64,000 nucleotides of DNA from Anaerolineales bacterium. GTDB lineage: Bacteria > Chloroflexota > Anaerolineae > Anaerolineales > Villigracilaceae. A program made the position numbers and the translations under genes. Of this stretch, positions 24,254-33,363 are shown piece after piece (positions within the stretch are counted from its first letter, which is position 1; every line of letters starts with the position of its first letter). The notes beneath the pieces are model-generated. The model did no database searches and was not told the DNA's origin. It saw only the letters and a list, made by a program, of their open reading frames with translations. The stretch is taken from positions 1 through 64,000 of the forward strand of contig JAUQXA010000058.1 of assembly GCA_030834895.1 (NCBI GenBank), written 5' to 3'.

Positions 24254-26581
24254 ATGAACGCGGTCTGGGAGAAAATCAAAGCGGATCTGTTCCGTCATCG
24301 GATTGTTTCCGGCTTGATCGTCGGCACCATTACAGTTGCTGCCGCTCTCCTGACCCTTGCCCTGTCCACGCTGTTAAACCTCGGCGGACCGTACGACCGC
24401 CTGTTTGCGGAAATGAACGGCGCGCACCTTTGGGTGTTCTTCAAGCCCGGCATGGTGAATAGAGCAGACCTTCACCAAATCAAGATTTTGCCGGGGGTGA
24501 TCGAGAGTACGCCCCGTCAATACAGTTATCTGACACAAGCTCGTATTCACGATGCCCGCGTTTGGGTCACGCTGAGAGTTATTCCGGACGAACAACCTGA
24601 CATCAACCGTTTGTATTTTTTGGATGGGCGTTATATTGCGCCCGACGCAAAAGAAGTCATTGCTGAAAAGGCCTTGGATGTTGCGCACGATTTGAAAGTG
24701 GGGGAGATGGTTGTTATCACCAATTCGGAGGGCAGGGATGTCAGCCTGCCGATTGTGGGTCTCGCCTACGATGTCATGTACGACACGTATCGCAGCGAGC
24801 AATCGCCCTATTTGTATGTCAGCGAAAATACCCTGCGAAACCTCTTCCCCGATAAGGATACCTGGAGTTCATCTCTGGGGTTGCGATTGTCCGACCCCAA
24901 CGCGGTTGACGAAGTGTTCGCAAGTATCGAAGCCTTACGCAGTACCAAATTTGTCGAATCGCACACCGACTGGCGGGACGTGAAAGAATCAGCGCTTTTC
25001 AGGGGACAATTGGCTTCTGTTTTTCTGAGCGCCTTTAGCTTTTTTGCCATCCTGGCAACCGTGATTATCATCATCAGCGTGGTCAGTTCCACCATCCTTT
25101 CACAGATTAAACAAATCGGCATCCTGAAAGCTCTCGGCTTCACTGGTGGACAAATCCTGCTGGTGTACGTCGGGCAGTACGCTGTCCTCAGCCTGGTCGG
25201 TACCACGCTTGGATTTTTGCTTGGCGTGATCCTGACCCCCGTCCCGATGCAGGCGGTCACTGCATCGCTCAACACCACGTTCAGACCGCCTTTCAGTATC
25301 TCCCTTTTTCTTCTCGTCTGGGTGATTGTCTCCAGCGCGACCATGCTCTCCGCCCTGAGCGCCGCCGCACGCGGGGCGCGGGCGAACATCATCAAGTCGA
25401 TTGCCATCGGCGCAGAGGCTCCCAACAAAAAGATGTTTTGGGGAGCCAGGGTCGCCAATACGTTGGGCGCGCCTGTCAGCATTGTCATGGGCTTGAACGA
25501 CATGTTCGTCAAGCCGTTTCGTTCGTTCCTCACCGGGTTGAATCTCGTTCTGGGCGTGATCGGGATCGTATTTGGGTTGGCACTTTCAGACACGATCAGG
25601 ACATACCGGGAAAACCCCGCCCTGCTGGGAATCGTCTACGATGCCACTGTCACCCGTCAGCAGGTCAGCGACAACTTCGCGCGGCGGCAGGTGACCAAGG
25701 CTCCGGGCGTCGAAGCGTTTTACGGCGAACTCCAAGTCAAAGCCTGGACCTTGGACGAAAGCACGTTGAAGATCCGCGCGGTGGATGGAGAACTGGATCG
25801 ATTCCCCTTCCAAATTCTGGAGGGACGGTTTTTCCGACCAGGGACAAACGAAGCCGTTGCCGGCAAGGGATTGTTGACCTGGCTTGGTCTGGAAGTGGGG
25901 GACTCGCTTACCCTCCATCTGGAAGAAAAGGATGGACCCACTGAAACCTGGACGATCGTCGGCGTTTACCCTGAGCCGGGCGACGCCGGTCAACGCCTAA
26001 TGGTTGACCTGTCCAGTTTGAGCAGGCTGGTAAAGAACGACAAACCCGCAACGTACTATTTGAAATTAAGCCCCACGGCGGATGTCCCAGCCATTCGGGA
26101 GTTTTTGTCCCCGCACAAGGATTCGGGACTCAGCCTTGCCATGGTTGGAGAAGCCATCCCTGATTCGGTGATCTACCTGCAGATCGCTATTTTTGCCTTG
26201 GCTGGGATTCTGATCGTCATTGCGTTGGTCAACGTGTTGATCATGTCCCTGCTGGTGGCGCAGGAGAAAATGCGCACGATTGGTATTCTCAAAACCGTTG
26301 GGATGACCCCGTCGCAGGTGGTTGCCATGTTCAACACCACTGCGGCAAGCCTGGGAGCGCTGGCGGTTGTCGCAGGCATTCCAGCCGGAATGTGGATCAC
26401 GAGGGACTTACTATCCATCATGTCCGACGCGTTTGGTTTCGGAAAAATCAGCGTGTCGCTTGATGCCATGCAGGCTGTGATTTTGATTCCCTTCATTGTT
26501 ATTGTCAGCATCTTTGGCAGTTATCTCCCTGCGCGCTGGGCTGCCAATCTGTTTATCGTCCAGATCCTGCGCAAGGAGTAG
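24254..26581 (+). CDS. FtsX/MacB-type ABC permease
   Basis: 775 aa with two FtsX modules. Helix 1 lies at about 18-40, then an extracytoplasmic MacB-like periplasmic-core domain, a three-helix FtsX block at about 255-395 (SFFAILATVIIIISVV, IGILKALGFTGGQI), a further helix near 430, a second extracytoplasmic domain, and a second FtsX block at about 640-775 (MRTIGILKTVGMTPSQV). The duplicated layout with large external domains is typical of Gram-positive-style and Chloroflexota exporters. Cargo unknown. Confidence 0.93.
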   Translation: MNAVWEKIKADLFRHRIVSGLIVGTITVAAALLTLALSTLLNLGGPYDRLFAEMNGAHLWVFFKPGMVNRADLHQIKILPGVIESTPRQYSYLTQARIHDARVWVTLRVIPDEQPDINRLYFLDGRYIAPDAKEVIAEKALDVAHDLKVGEMVVITNSEGRDVSLPIVGLAYDVMYDTYRSEQSPYLYVSENTLRNLFPDKDTWSSSLGLRLSDPNAVDEVFASIEALRSTKFVESHTDWRDVKESALFRGQLASVFLSAFSFFAILATVIIIISVVSSTILSQIKQIGILKALGFTGGQILLVYVGQYAVLSLVGTTLGFLLGVILTPVPMQAVTASLNTTFRPPFSISLFLLVWVIVSSATMLSALSAAARGARANIIKSIAIGAEAPNKKMFWGARVANTLGAPVSIVMGLNDMFVKPFRSFLTGLNLVLGVIGIVFGLALSDTIRTYRENPALLGIVYDATVTRQQVSDNFARRQVTKAPGVEAFYGELQVKAWTLDESTLKIRAVDGELDRFPFQILEGRFFRPGTNEAVAGKGLLTWLGLEVGDSLTLHLEEKDGPTETWTIVGVYPEPGDAGQRLMVDLSSLSRLVKNDKPATYYLKLSPTADVPAIREFLSPHKDSGLSLAMVGEAIPDSVIYLQIAIFALAGILIVIALVNVLIMSLLVAQEKMRTIGILKTVGMTPSQVVAMFNTTAASLGALAVVAGIPAGMWITRDLLSIMSDAFGFGKISVSLDAMQAVILIPFIVIVSIFGSYLPARWAANLFIVQILRKE

Positions 26582-26648
26582 TCTCCAAATTGGGGATGGG
26601 AGTTTATAATAGGAGAAAATCCAATAGAGGTGTTTGTAAAGGATAATT

Positions 26649-28595
26649 ATGTTCGACGTTGTTATACACAGGCAATACGATGCTGTTTTGCCTGCGAATT
26701 CGGATTTATCGGTGCAAATAAAAAACACGCTTTTGGAGAGGCAAATCGCCCTCCAAGCCAGGCTCGAAACCCGGCAGCCAGATGCGGAATTGACAGAGGA
26801 GGAAAATCGATGGCTTGGTCGGTCCTACCCGGTGCTGGCGATCCTTGCGCCAGTCATGTCGACCCATGAGGAGAAGATCGAATTCCCCGGCGATCCAATG
26901 TGCCTGTATGGGGCGCTCAGTGTCGCTGTGGATCAGGCTGTGAAGGCGCGTAAATTTGGACTTGGTGCAGGCTCTCCATATAACGACCTCTGTCCGCGTT
27001 GGGGGGAATATCCATCTTTGGAATACCGGCAGACAGTGAGTGAAGGCGGAATCAGGCATTACGACGGGCAACTTTTGAACACCGACCAAACGGTTTTCGA
27101 TCCGCGTGTATGGAATGGCAGAATCAGGGAATATTTTGTCAACTCGGTTTTGATGAAGATCAAGCCGAAGGTTGTTTTGATCAGTGCCGTGTCGCCAGCT
27201 CACCGTTACGCCCTTGATATCATCCGCACAACCCGCCGCGTTTTGCCTGATTGCATCATCGTGCTGGGTGGACGTCATACCGACGAAACCATTCACTACG
27301 ATGCCGAAACCGGGCAGGTCAAATTTGCACCAACCGGTACCTTCAGTAAAATGTATGAGAGCGATGTCGAACAGATGCTTGATTTTGCCATTGCAGGACA
27401 GGGATATTATGCGCTGGATTTGTTGATGAAAGCCATTTCCTTTGCCATGGACATCGGGACGAAATCGGTGCAGGTGAGCGACGTCGTCCGAATCCTCTCG
27501 GACTTTTCGTCCGTGCTGGGTCAGGTGCCGGGCCATGCGTTGATTGCCGCCATGGACAAAAATCAGATTCATGCCTGGGTGGTGACCGGTCCAAAAATCA
27601 ACCTGCAAGAACTTCCCTCTCCGTATCGGGCGTTTGCCGTCCGCGCCAGTTTCCCGATTTTCGAACGCGGCGGACGTATCCTGCGCACGGCGCATTTCAT
27701 GGTGACAAATGCCTGCCCGTATCACTGTTTCTTCTGCTCTGAAGGCGCAACCGTGGTGGGGATGTTCCTCTCGTTCGGCGGTGAAGGAATCCACAACGCG
27801 ATTGAACGCATGGTCGAGTATGTCGAATATGGCGCTGAATCGATCTTCTTCGATGATTCCGTCTTTTGGGGCGGCAACGTGGGTATCATCGTCAACTTTT
27901 GTCGTGCATGGATGAAGGTGCGCAAAATGGCGGAGGAGATCGGGACGCCTCAGGTCGTTTTATTCGGCAGGACGGTTGACCGTGAGAAAGTCGTCAATCT
28001 GCAATGGGGTGCACAGTTTACAGTCGACCTTCTTGCTTCGCGCCATAATCCCGACGAGGCGGGGTTTATGTTGGAGACGATGAAGGCGGCAGGATGCACT
28101 TATATTTACATCGGCATCGAGAGCATGGCTGAGACTGTGATTGCCAGTGTCCACAAGAACATGAATAAAAAGGAACGTTGGGAAGTGCGCGTGCGCCGTG
28201 CCTTGGGACTGGCACGTCAGGCGGGAATCCGTGTGGGGTCATCGGTGTTGTTTGGGCTGGAGGGGGAGACACCCGAAACCATTTCCGAGACCATTTCCAA
28301 GGTGGATGAACTTCTTGCGGAGGATTTGTTATCCATTGCCAGTCCCAATATCCTCACCTATCACCCAAATACCGAGATCACCCGTCTGCATCAGATGGAG
28401 GAAAAGTTGGATTACCACTCAGCCAATTTGGATAACCGCCCTCCGTACAGTTATTTTGAAGAGGCTTTCCCCGCAGTGGTCTCGAAACATCTGGATGAGG
28501 AAACCATCTGGAACATTCACAGACAAACTCAGGAACTTTGGGGCAAGAAACGCAACCTAACCCCCATGCCGCCTACTGAGTTTGACGCTGAATAG
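26649..28595 (+). CDS. Cobalamin-binding radical SAM protein
   Basis: 648 aa. The middle of the N-terminal half carries a B12-binding-like fold (VVLISAVSPAHRYALDIIRTTRRVL, LGGRHTDET), followed by a radical SAM core whose cluster motif is CPYHCFFC (Cys356, Cys360, Cys363) and later segments YIYIGIESMAE and GSSVLFGLEGETPETI. Such enzymes do methylations or rearrangements at unactivated carbons; the reaction here is unknown. The first 60 residues form a helical extension. It lies 67 nt after the ABC permease and has its own ribosome binding site (AAAGGATAATT). Confidence 0.88.
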   Translation: MFDVVIHRQYDAVLPANSDLSVQIKNTLLERQIALQARLETRQPDAELTEEENRWLGRSYPVLAILAPVMSTHEEKIEFPGDPMCLYGALSVAVDQAVKARKFGLGAGSPYNDLCPRWGEYPSLEYRQTVSEGGIRHYDGQLLNTDQTVFDPRVWNGRIREYFVNSVLMKIKPKVVLISAVSPAHRYALDIIRTTRRVLPDCIIVLGGRHTDETIHYDAETGQVKFAPTGTFSKMYESDVEQMLDFAIAGQGYYALDLLMKAISFAMDIGTKSVQVSDVVRILSDFSSVLGQVPGHALIAAMDKNQIHAWVVTGPKINLQELPSPYRAFAVRASFPIFERGGRILRTAHFMVTNACPYHCFFCSEGATVVGMFLSFGGEGIHNAIERMVEYVEYGAESIFFDDSVFWGGNVGIIVNFCRAWMKVRKMAEEIGTPQVVLFGRTVDREKVVNLQWGAQFTVDLLASRHNPDEAGFMLETMKAAGCTYIYIGIESMAETVIASVHKNMNKKERWEVRVRRALGLARQAGIRVGSSVLFGLEGETPETISETISKVDELLAEDLLSIASPNILTYHPNTEITRLHQMEEKLDYHSANLDNRPPYSYFEEAFPAVVSKHLDEETIWNIHRQTQELWGKKRNLTPMPPTEFDAE

Positions 28596-28614
28596 CGGAT
28601 TGCCACTGACGCTT

Positions 28615-29661
28615 TTATGTCCCAAACATCTCTTGCAACGCAGTCCCCACTTCATTTTGCCAGCAAGTGTAGTTGTGACCTCCGCTGAACTCGCGATAGG
28701 TGACGTTGTATCCGTTCTCCTGCAAAATCGGTTGCAGGCGGCGGTTGTCTTCGAGCAGTGAGTCGAAACAACCGACATCCATCCAGAGCTTGATTTCACG
28801 CGACTGTCTCGTGCGGATCAAATCCACAACGGCGAAGTCACGTCCCTCTGACTCAAACACGCCCGATTGACTAATAACCTTCCCGAAAATTTCGGGCATC
28901 CGCAATCCCGTGTAAGCAGACATCAACCCACCAAAGGATGCCCCCATCACGCCGTATGCGCCCCGGTGCGTTTTGACATCCAGTAGTTTCAAATGCTTTC
29001 GCGCCAGCGGCAGGACCACGTTATCCAGCCACATGATCGTCGCATCGGAGCAGGCATACTCGGCGGCGCGGCGGTCTCCGCCGTTTTGGAGGAAAGCCAG
29101 CGCGATGGGTTGAATCTGTTTTTGGTGAATCAGGTTGTCCACGATAACGTTTAGTTTGGCGCGTTCGAGATAATCCGCACCGTCGTAGACAACGAGCAGC
29201 GGCACAGCTTCTTTGACAGGCGGGCGATAGAGATACACCTCGCGCTGACCATCGTCTGCAAGCAGCCAGGTATCGACAACGTGGCGAGTCACTTTGCCGT
29301 GCGAAATCTTTTTCCTGAATTCGGCGAGCGGAGTGGGGGAATGTTCGGGCATGGAAAAGAAATGGTTATAGCTTCCGAGTCCGTTGTAGACAGTGTTTGT
29401 GTTCAATGGATCTGTGATGCGTTGTTTTGTTTGCGGTTCATAAAACGTATATTCGAGATAGGTGTCTGATGGTAACTCCATCGAGTATCCCCAAAGTTCC
29501 TTTGCGATGCGCTTCATCCGCTGCGGATGCTCCTCCCAGCCGTGGACATCGTCGATCAGGCGCGGCGCGGACTTTCCCTGCCACACGAACGTGACCTGAT
29601 TCCCTTCGATGATTGGGTTGCCTTGTTCTTTGGCTTTTTCGAGCAAAGGATGTGTTTTCAT
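28615..29661 (-). CDS. Enterochelin-esterase-like alpha/beta hydrolase
   Basis: 348 aa. Residues 1 to about 120 resemble the beta-sandwich N-domain of enterochelin esterases (FVWQGKSAPRLIDDVHGW, YLEYTFYEP). The rest is an esterase D-type hydrolase with nucleophile elbow GASFGG (Ser242), LLVVYDGADYL, an acid in MDVGCFDSLLEDNR and the His in SGGHNYTCW. No signal peptide, so cytosolic. A siderophore role is not supported by neighbours; the substrate remains open. Confidence 0.85.
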   Translation of the reverse strand: MKTHPLLEKAKEQGNPIIEGNQVTFVWQGKSAPRLIDDVHGWEEHPQRMKRIAKELWGYSMELPSDTYLEYTFYEPQTKQRITDPLNTNTVYNGLGSYNHFFSMPEHSPTPLAEFRKKISHGKVTRHVVDTWLLADDGQREVYLYRPPVKEAVPLLVVYDGADYLERAKLNVIVDNLIHQKQIQPIALAFLQNGGDRRAAEYACSDATIMWLDNVVLPLARKHLKLLDVKTHRGAYGVMGASFGGLMSAYTGLRMPEIFGKVISQSGVFESEGRDFAVVDLIRTRQSREIKLWMDVGCFDSLLEDNRRLQPILQENGYNVTYREFSGGHNYTCWQNEVGTALQEMFGT

Positions 29662-29730
29662 AATTCAGTAGAGGCGACCCGTCGTGGTTTATCAAGAGAT
29701 TCTGTTTTCCCAAGCGGGTTGCCCCTGCTA

Positions 29731-30354
29731 TCAATGGTTGAACGTTCCCATCAATTCCACATTTGCAAGGATGTGACCTTCCATCGCCGCAAGCAATTCC
29801 TTTTTATCAGCCTTATCGGATAACGAAAGCATCGTATCCAGTGCATACAACTTGAAGAAGTAGCGATGCGTCCCCGAAGGCGGGCAGGGACCGTGATATC
29901 CCGTTGACCTTGCGGAGGTGTAGCCTTGCTTGATTCCATTGCTGAGTTCGGGGAGCGTGGGCATGGCTTCTTCCAATTCACGAGTCGAGGCAGGGATATT
30001 GTAGGCGACCCAATGCACCCATGTCCCCATCGGCGCGTCGGGATCGTCCATGATGAGGGCAAGGCTTTGCGTGCCTGTGGGTGGCTCAGTCCAAGTCAGG
30101 ATGGGGGAGATGTCGTCGCCATCGCAGGAAAATTTCACGGGGATAGCTTCTTCATTTCCAAATGCGGGACTGGAAATTTCGAACGGCATGACTGCCTCCT
30201 CGGTCACTTCAACCGATGCTTCGGTTGAAGCGGGAACTTCTGTCGGGATATTCGTTGCCTCTGGCAGGTTGGTCGCTGGCGGTTGAGTTGGCGTTGGTTG
30301 TGACGCACACGCCGCGAGGATTAACATAAGAAAGGGGAAAAGAAGTTTTTTCAT
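29731..30354 (-). CDS. YbhB/YbcL-family (PEBP/RKIP-like) lipoprotein
   Basis: 207 aa. A lipoprotein signal (MKKLLFPFLMLILAACAS, lipobox LAAC) is followed by a Pro/Thr-rich linker and the phosphatidylethanolamine-binding-protein fold: FSCDGDDISPILTWTEPP, SLALIMDDPDAPMGTWVHWVAYNIP, GYTSARSTGYHGPCPPSGTHRYFFKLYALD. The conserved DPDAP and GPCPP-x-GTHRY motifs line the anion-binding pocket. Likely anchored to the outer face of the membrane; molecular role unknown. Confidence 0.92.
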   Translation of the reverse strand: MKKLLFPFLMLILAACASQPTPTQPPATNLPEATNIPTEVPASTEASVEVTEEAVMPFEISSPAFGNEEAIPVKFSCDGDDISPILTWTEPPTGTQSLALIMDDPDAPMGTWVHWVAYNIPASTRELEEAMPTLPELSNGIKQGYTSARSTGYHGPCPPSGTHRYFFKLYALDTMLSLSDKADKKELLAAMEGHILANVELMGTFNH

Positions 30355-30439
30355 GATTTACCTTTTCCTATCGTATATCGGAGTCCAACGACTCCCGTCG
30401 TTGGGTTTCAAAAGTCAGGAGACTTTTGAGTCCAAATGC

Positions 30440-31492
30440 CTATAAATCTTCCCGCGTGACACCCGCAAATTGCAGAATGAAATCCGCCCCGTAGACTCGG
30501 CTTGGGGTCTGGAAACCCGCTTTGAGGTCGCCAGCCAGAATGCGCTTGACGATTTCGAGAGATGTGAGCGCGGTCAAATGATACGCTTCGGGAGTCCGCA
30601 ACTTGGCGCGGAAAACTTTTTTGCCGTCGGTCACTTCGGCGATGAGCAAACTGAAACCATTCTTGTTTTGTTCGGGCGTGGGGCCCGCTGCAAAGAATTT
30701 CCCGATGAACCATTTGATGAAATCCCTTGCGGCGCGGGTGTAAAGCAGCGGACCCATCACGCGGGTCAGACGCATGAAGCCGATCATCACGGAGGGGAAG
30801 CCCATGTAGACGGTCACGTTGGGGATGCCCGTGCTGTGATACGCCGTGCTGACGTCGCCCCAGCCCATCGAAATCAACCTCGTAGGTCCGCGCCCGAAAT
30901 CCACATCTTTGATGCCCCACAGATTTGGCACGCTAATGATCTTCCCATCGCGGCGGATACGTCCTTCACGATGGCTGTTCTCGACGCCCGAACGCGCTGT
31001 GCCGCGAGAGACTCCGCCGCCAATGCTTTTGATGTACAACTCAAGATGGGTTGCGCTCGGAAGTTTGCCTGCCACATACGCGCTCAAACAATCCGACGGC
31101 ACCACGTCAAAACCGCCGCCGGGCAGCAGCATCACACCCGCGCGTTTGGCTTCTTCATCCATTGCTGCCAACGCTTCGAACTCTTCGATCTCGCCGCTGA
31201 TGTCCACGTAATGCCGCCCCGTGCGGATGCACGCCTCTGCCATTTGGCGAAAGGTCAGCACGAACGGACCCGCGCAATGCAGCACCGCGTCCACTTCGAG
31301 TAAAGCCGCATCGAGCGCGGCGGTATCTTCGACCGAAAAGGCGCGATATTCCAAGCCAAACTTTTCAGCTTGCGCTCGCAACTGCTTTTCGTCACGCCCC
31401 GCGAGCAACGGCTTCAATCCCTGCTTCACCGCCTGTTTGACGATCAGCTTTCCCGTGTACCCGTACGAGCCATAGACCAGAATTTTTTTCAT
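30440..31492 (-). CDS. Saccharopine dehydrogenase-like NAD(P)-binding protein
   Basis: About 350 aa from ATG 31492, overlapping the lipM stop by 4 nt. The Rossmann motif GSYGYTGKLIVKQAV opens the protein, and HCAGPFVLTFRQMAEACIRTGRHYVDISGE is typical of the saccharopine dehydrogenase/trans-acting enoyl reductase superfamily. A VVPSDCLSAYVAGKL segment follows. Not the lysine-pathway enzyme itself: length and C-terminal half differ. Could be a lipid or polyketide reductase. Confidence 0.8.
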   Translation of the reverse strand: MKKILVYGSYGYTGKLIVKQAVKQGLKPLLAGRDEKQLRAQAEKFGLEYRAFSVEDTAALDAALLEVDAVLHCAGPFVLTFRQMAEACIRTGRHYVDISGEIEEFEALAAMDEEAKRAGVMLLPGGGFDVVPSDCLSAYVAGKLPSATHLELYIKSIGGGVSRGTARSGVENSHREGRIRRDGKIISVPNLWGIKDVDFGRGPTRLISMGWGDVSTAYHSTGIPNVTVYMGFPSVMIGFMRLTRVMGPLLYTRAARDFIKWFIGKFFAAGPTPEQNKNGFSLLIAEVTDGKKVFRAKLRTPEAYHLTALTSLEIVKRILAGDLKAGFQTPSRVYGADFILQFAGVTREDL

Positions 31493-32394
31493 GACTTCTC
31501 CGTCCACGATGGATGCGCATATTTCTTTTCGACAAGTTCCGCCGCTCTTTTTTCTTCGGACGGGGAGAGGGCTCCGCTCTCGAAGCTGATTCCCAACTGG
31601 ACTTCAAACCCCCGCGCGAAAGCCTGGGCTGCTGTTTCCCAAGTCGCACTGAGCGAAGTCGAAGTGTTGAGCGTATCAGTCCTTCGACTCACCTGCACTG
31701 CATCAATCGCAGTGCGGTGCAAGTGTCGCTCAGGACGAATTTCATTGAGAATGGATTCGACGGTCGTGGCGCGTGCCAGCAATCTTTGTGACGCAACTTC
31801 CCGTGCGGCTTCATCCTTGAACACAAGCGCCTGACAAATTCGAGTCAAGTCACCAGCCAGCGGAAGCGAACCATGTTGCAGCACGCCTTCCTTCTTCCGC
31901 GCCTGCGCCGAGCCGATGAGTTTTTTTCCATTCACGGTGATTTCATACGTAGCTGGCACTTCAAAGCAAACGGGGTTTGAATTCTTCGTCGCGGGCTGGT
32001 CAGCATATTCCTTCATCTCGACAGGCAGTCCCAACTCGCGGGCGGCGTACATCAATGCCTGCGCGATGCGATTGTAAGATTCCAGAATGCCGCCGACGAG
32101 CACGGGGTCATCCTCGCGTCCCGTGACGGAGTAGGTGAGTTCGTCGGTGTGCAAGATCGCCCGCCCCCCCGTCGCGCGGCGGACCACGTCCCAGCCGTGA
32201 GATTTCAACCGCTCCATGTCCACGTCCGCAAAGGGCTGGGCATGTCCCAAAGACAGGCAGGGTGGATTCCAGGAATACAAACGAAGCGTCGGTTTTGATT
32301 CCCCACGATAAATATGCTCAAGGATGGATTCGTCCACAGCCATGTTCCATGCGCCCGTGGCTGCGGGAGCGCGTAAAAGTCGCCATGTAGTCAT
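31489..32394 (-). CDS. lipM: LipM-like octanoyltransferase / lipoate ligase family, with repeat insertion
   Basis: 301 aa, cofactor-transferase fold. WNMAVDESILE, RLYSWNPPCLSLGHAQ, VRRATGGRAILHTDELTYSV and NPVCFEVPATYEITVNGKKLIGSAQ are present; the Cys in PVCFEVP matches the acyl-accepting Cys of LipM-type octanoyl-ACP:protein octanoyltransferases. It would start lipoate assembly on E2 or GcvH domains. Near the C-terminus (about residues 219-252) a composite palindromic repeat is inserted in frame, encoding HLHRTAIDAVQV (224-235) plus flanking RRTDTLNTSTSLSA. The catalytic domain before it is intact. Followed by an overlapping reductase gene. Confidence 0.85.
   Translation of the reverse strand: MTTWRLLRAPAATGAWNMAVDESILEHIYRGESKPTLRLYSWNPPCLSLGHAQPFADVDMERLKSHGWDVVRRATGGRAILHTDELTYSVTGREDDPVLVGGILESYNRIAQALMYAARELGLPVEMKEYADQPATKNSNPVCFEVPATYEITVNGKKLIGSAQARKKEGVLQHGSLPLAGDLTRICQALVFKDEAAREVASQRLLARATTVESILNEIRPERHLHRTAIDAVQVSRRTDTLNTSTSLSATWETAAQAFARGFEVQLGISFESGALSPSEEKRAAELVEKKYAHPSWTEKS
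31649..31733 (-). repeat. CTGAGCGAAGTCGAAG palindrome split by 36-nt element copy B, inside lipM
   Basis: Left arm CTGAGCGAAGTCGAAG (31649-31664) pairs perfectly with CTTCGACT (31682-31689) joined to TCGCTCAG (31726-31733). The right arm is interrupted exactly at its centre by the 36-nt element. Removing those 36 nt restores a perfect 16-bp inverted repeat with a 17-nt loop, which shows that the element inserted after the outer repeat was in place. Confidence 0.85.
31690..31725 (-). repeat. 36-nt palindromic element, copy B (in frame in lipM)
   Basis: On the minus strand it starts CACTTGCACCGCACTGCG and reads as 12 whole codons HLHRTAIDAVQV of lipM, residues 224-235. It differs from copy C only in the loop and near the right end. 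Orientation and reading frame relative to the host gene match copy C. Confidence 0.85.
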
Positions 32395-32417
32395 GGGGGT
32401 ATTTTACTCTGATACGA

Positions 32418-32450
32418 AGACCTCCGAGTTCTCGAAGAACTCGGAGGTCT
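32418..32450. terminator. Perfect 15-bp hairpin between the dapA-like gene and lipM
   Basis: AGACCTCCGAGTTCT (32418-32432) and AGAACTCGGAGGTCT (32436-32450) form a perfect stem with a 3-nt loop. There is no clear T-run on the minus strand, so it may be a repeat element that also stops transcription. Confidence 0.55.
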
Positions 32451-32454
32451 GTGA

Positions 32455-33363
32455 TTACATGGCTTCGGAAAATTCCTTCCATGCCTGTTCTGCCTTCGCC
32501 TCATCCATATCCTCCAGTGGTGGCTTGACCGACCAGCGTGGAAGGTCAAACAATCGCGGCAGGAGGGCTTTCAAGACGATGGGGAAGGGCGTGTATTTTT
32601 CGAGGATGTGACGTTGCTCCGTGACCCGCGCCTGCGCCGCGGTGGGGTCTTTGCCTTGTTGATATAAATCCCAGATTTCGCGCAAGCCATCGGAGATAAT
32701 GTTTGCTGGCGCTGTGATGGCTCCTTGGGCATGGTTTTTGAGCGCGTGGTGCAGAAGGGAGTCTGTGCCGTTGAGGACGAGCAGATCACGCCCGAAGCGT
32801 TTGCCCAAATCGACGGCGAAAGTTTCATCGTGAGAAGAATCTTTGATGCCCGCAAATTGATTTGGGAAAACGTCTTTCAAGCGGGCGAGCAAATCCAGCG
32901 AGAAGCCCACTCCCGTCATGCCGGGGATATGATAGCCGAGCAGGTATTTATCCTTTGGCACGGCTTTTGTGATCAATTCGCTGAACCACTTGAACAAGCC
33001 TTCGTCGGTTGGCTTGCGGAAGTAATACGGCGGCAGGACAACCACGCCGTCGTAGCCGATGTCGAAGGCGAGTTTGGTCAGGTCGATGGTTTCGGAGAGG
33101 CTGGGAGTCCCGGTCCCTGCCAGCAGGCGAAAGCCGGGAAGTTGCTGACGATAGACCCGCACCGAACGCAGCAGGGTTTCGCGTTCCTTAGGTGAGAAAG
33201 ACGGACCTTCGCCGGTCGTGCCGAAGATCAGGACTCCGTGACAGCCCCGGCTGGCAAGAAACCTCAAGAAAACAGGAACAGCTTCGAGGTCGAGAGTCGA
33301 ATCCGCTTTGAGAGGAGTAACAGCCGCAGCGTAGATTCCAGCCAGTGGATGCAGGTCAGACAT
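32455..33363 (-). CDS. Dihydrodipicolinate synthase/N-acetylneuraminate lyase family protein
   Basis: 302 aa TIM-barrel class I aldolase. GVLIFGTTGEGPSFSPKER (the GTTGE motif), the Tyr in LLGYHIPGMTG and the Schiff-base Lys in AGIKDSS are present. The family also includes keto-deoxy-sugar aldolases, and the IFGTTGEGPSFS variant does not settle whether this is DapA; no lysine genes are adjacent. Its start overlaps the stop of the ParB-like gene upstream. Confidence 0.88.
   Translation of the reverse strand: MSDLHPLAGIYAAAVTPLKADSTLDLEAVPVFLRFLASRGCHGVLIFGTTGEGPSFSPKERETLLRSVRVYRQQLPGFRLLAGTGTPSLSETIDLTKLAFDIGYDGVVVLPPYYFRKPTDEGLFKWFSELITKAVPKDKYLLGYHIPGMTGVGFSLDLLARLKDVFPNQFAGIKDSSHDETFAVDLGKRFGRDLLVLNGTDSLLHHALKNHAQGAITAPANIISDGLREIWDLYQQGKDPTAAQARVTEQRHILEKYTPFPIVLKALLPRLFDLPRWSVKPPLEDMDEAKAEQAWKEFSEAM

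Noticed and set aside
26706..27794. 362-residue minus-strand open frame opposite the B12-radical SAM gene
   Set aside because: The plus strand has unambiguous CxxxCxxC and B12-binding motifs; the antisense frame has none and is rich in His and Arg as typical of shadows.
32455..33363. Naming the aldolase dapA
   Set aside because: The family has many substrate types and no lysine-pathway neighbours are present.
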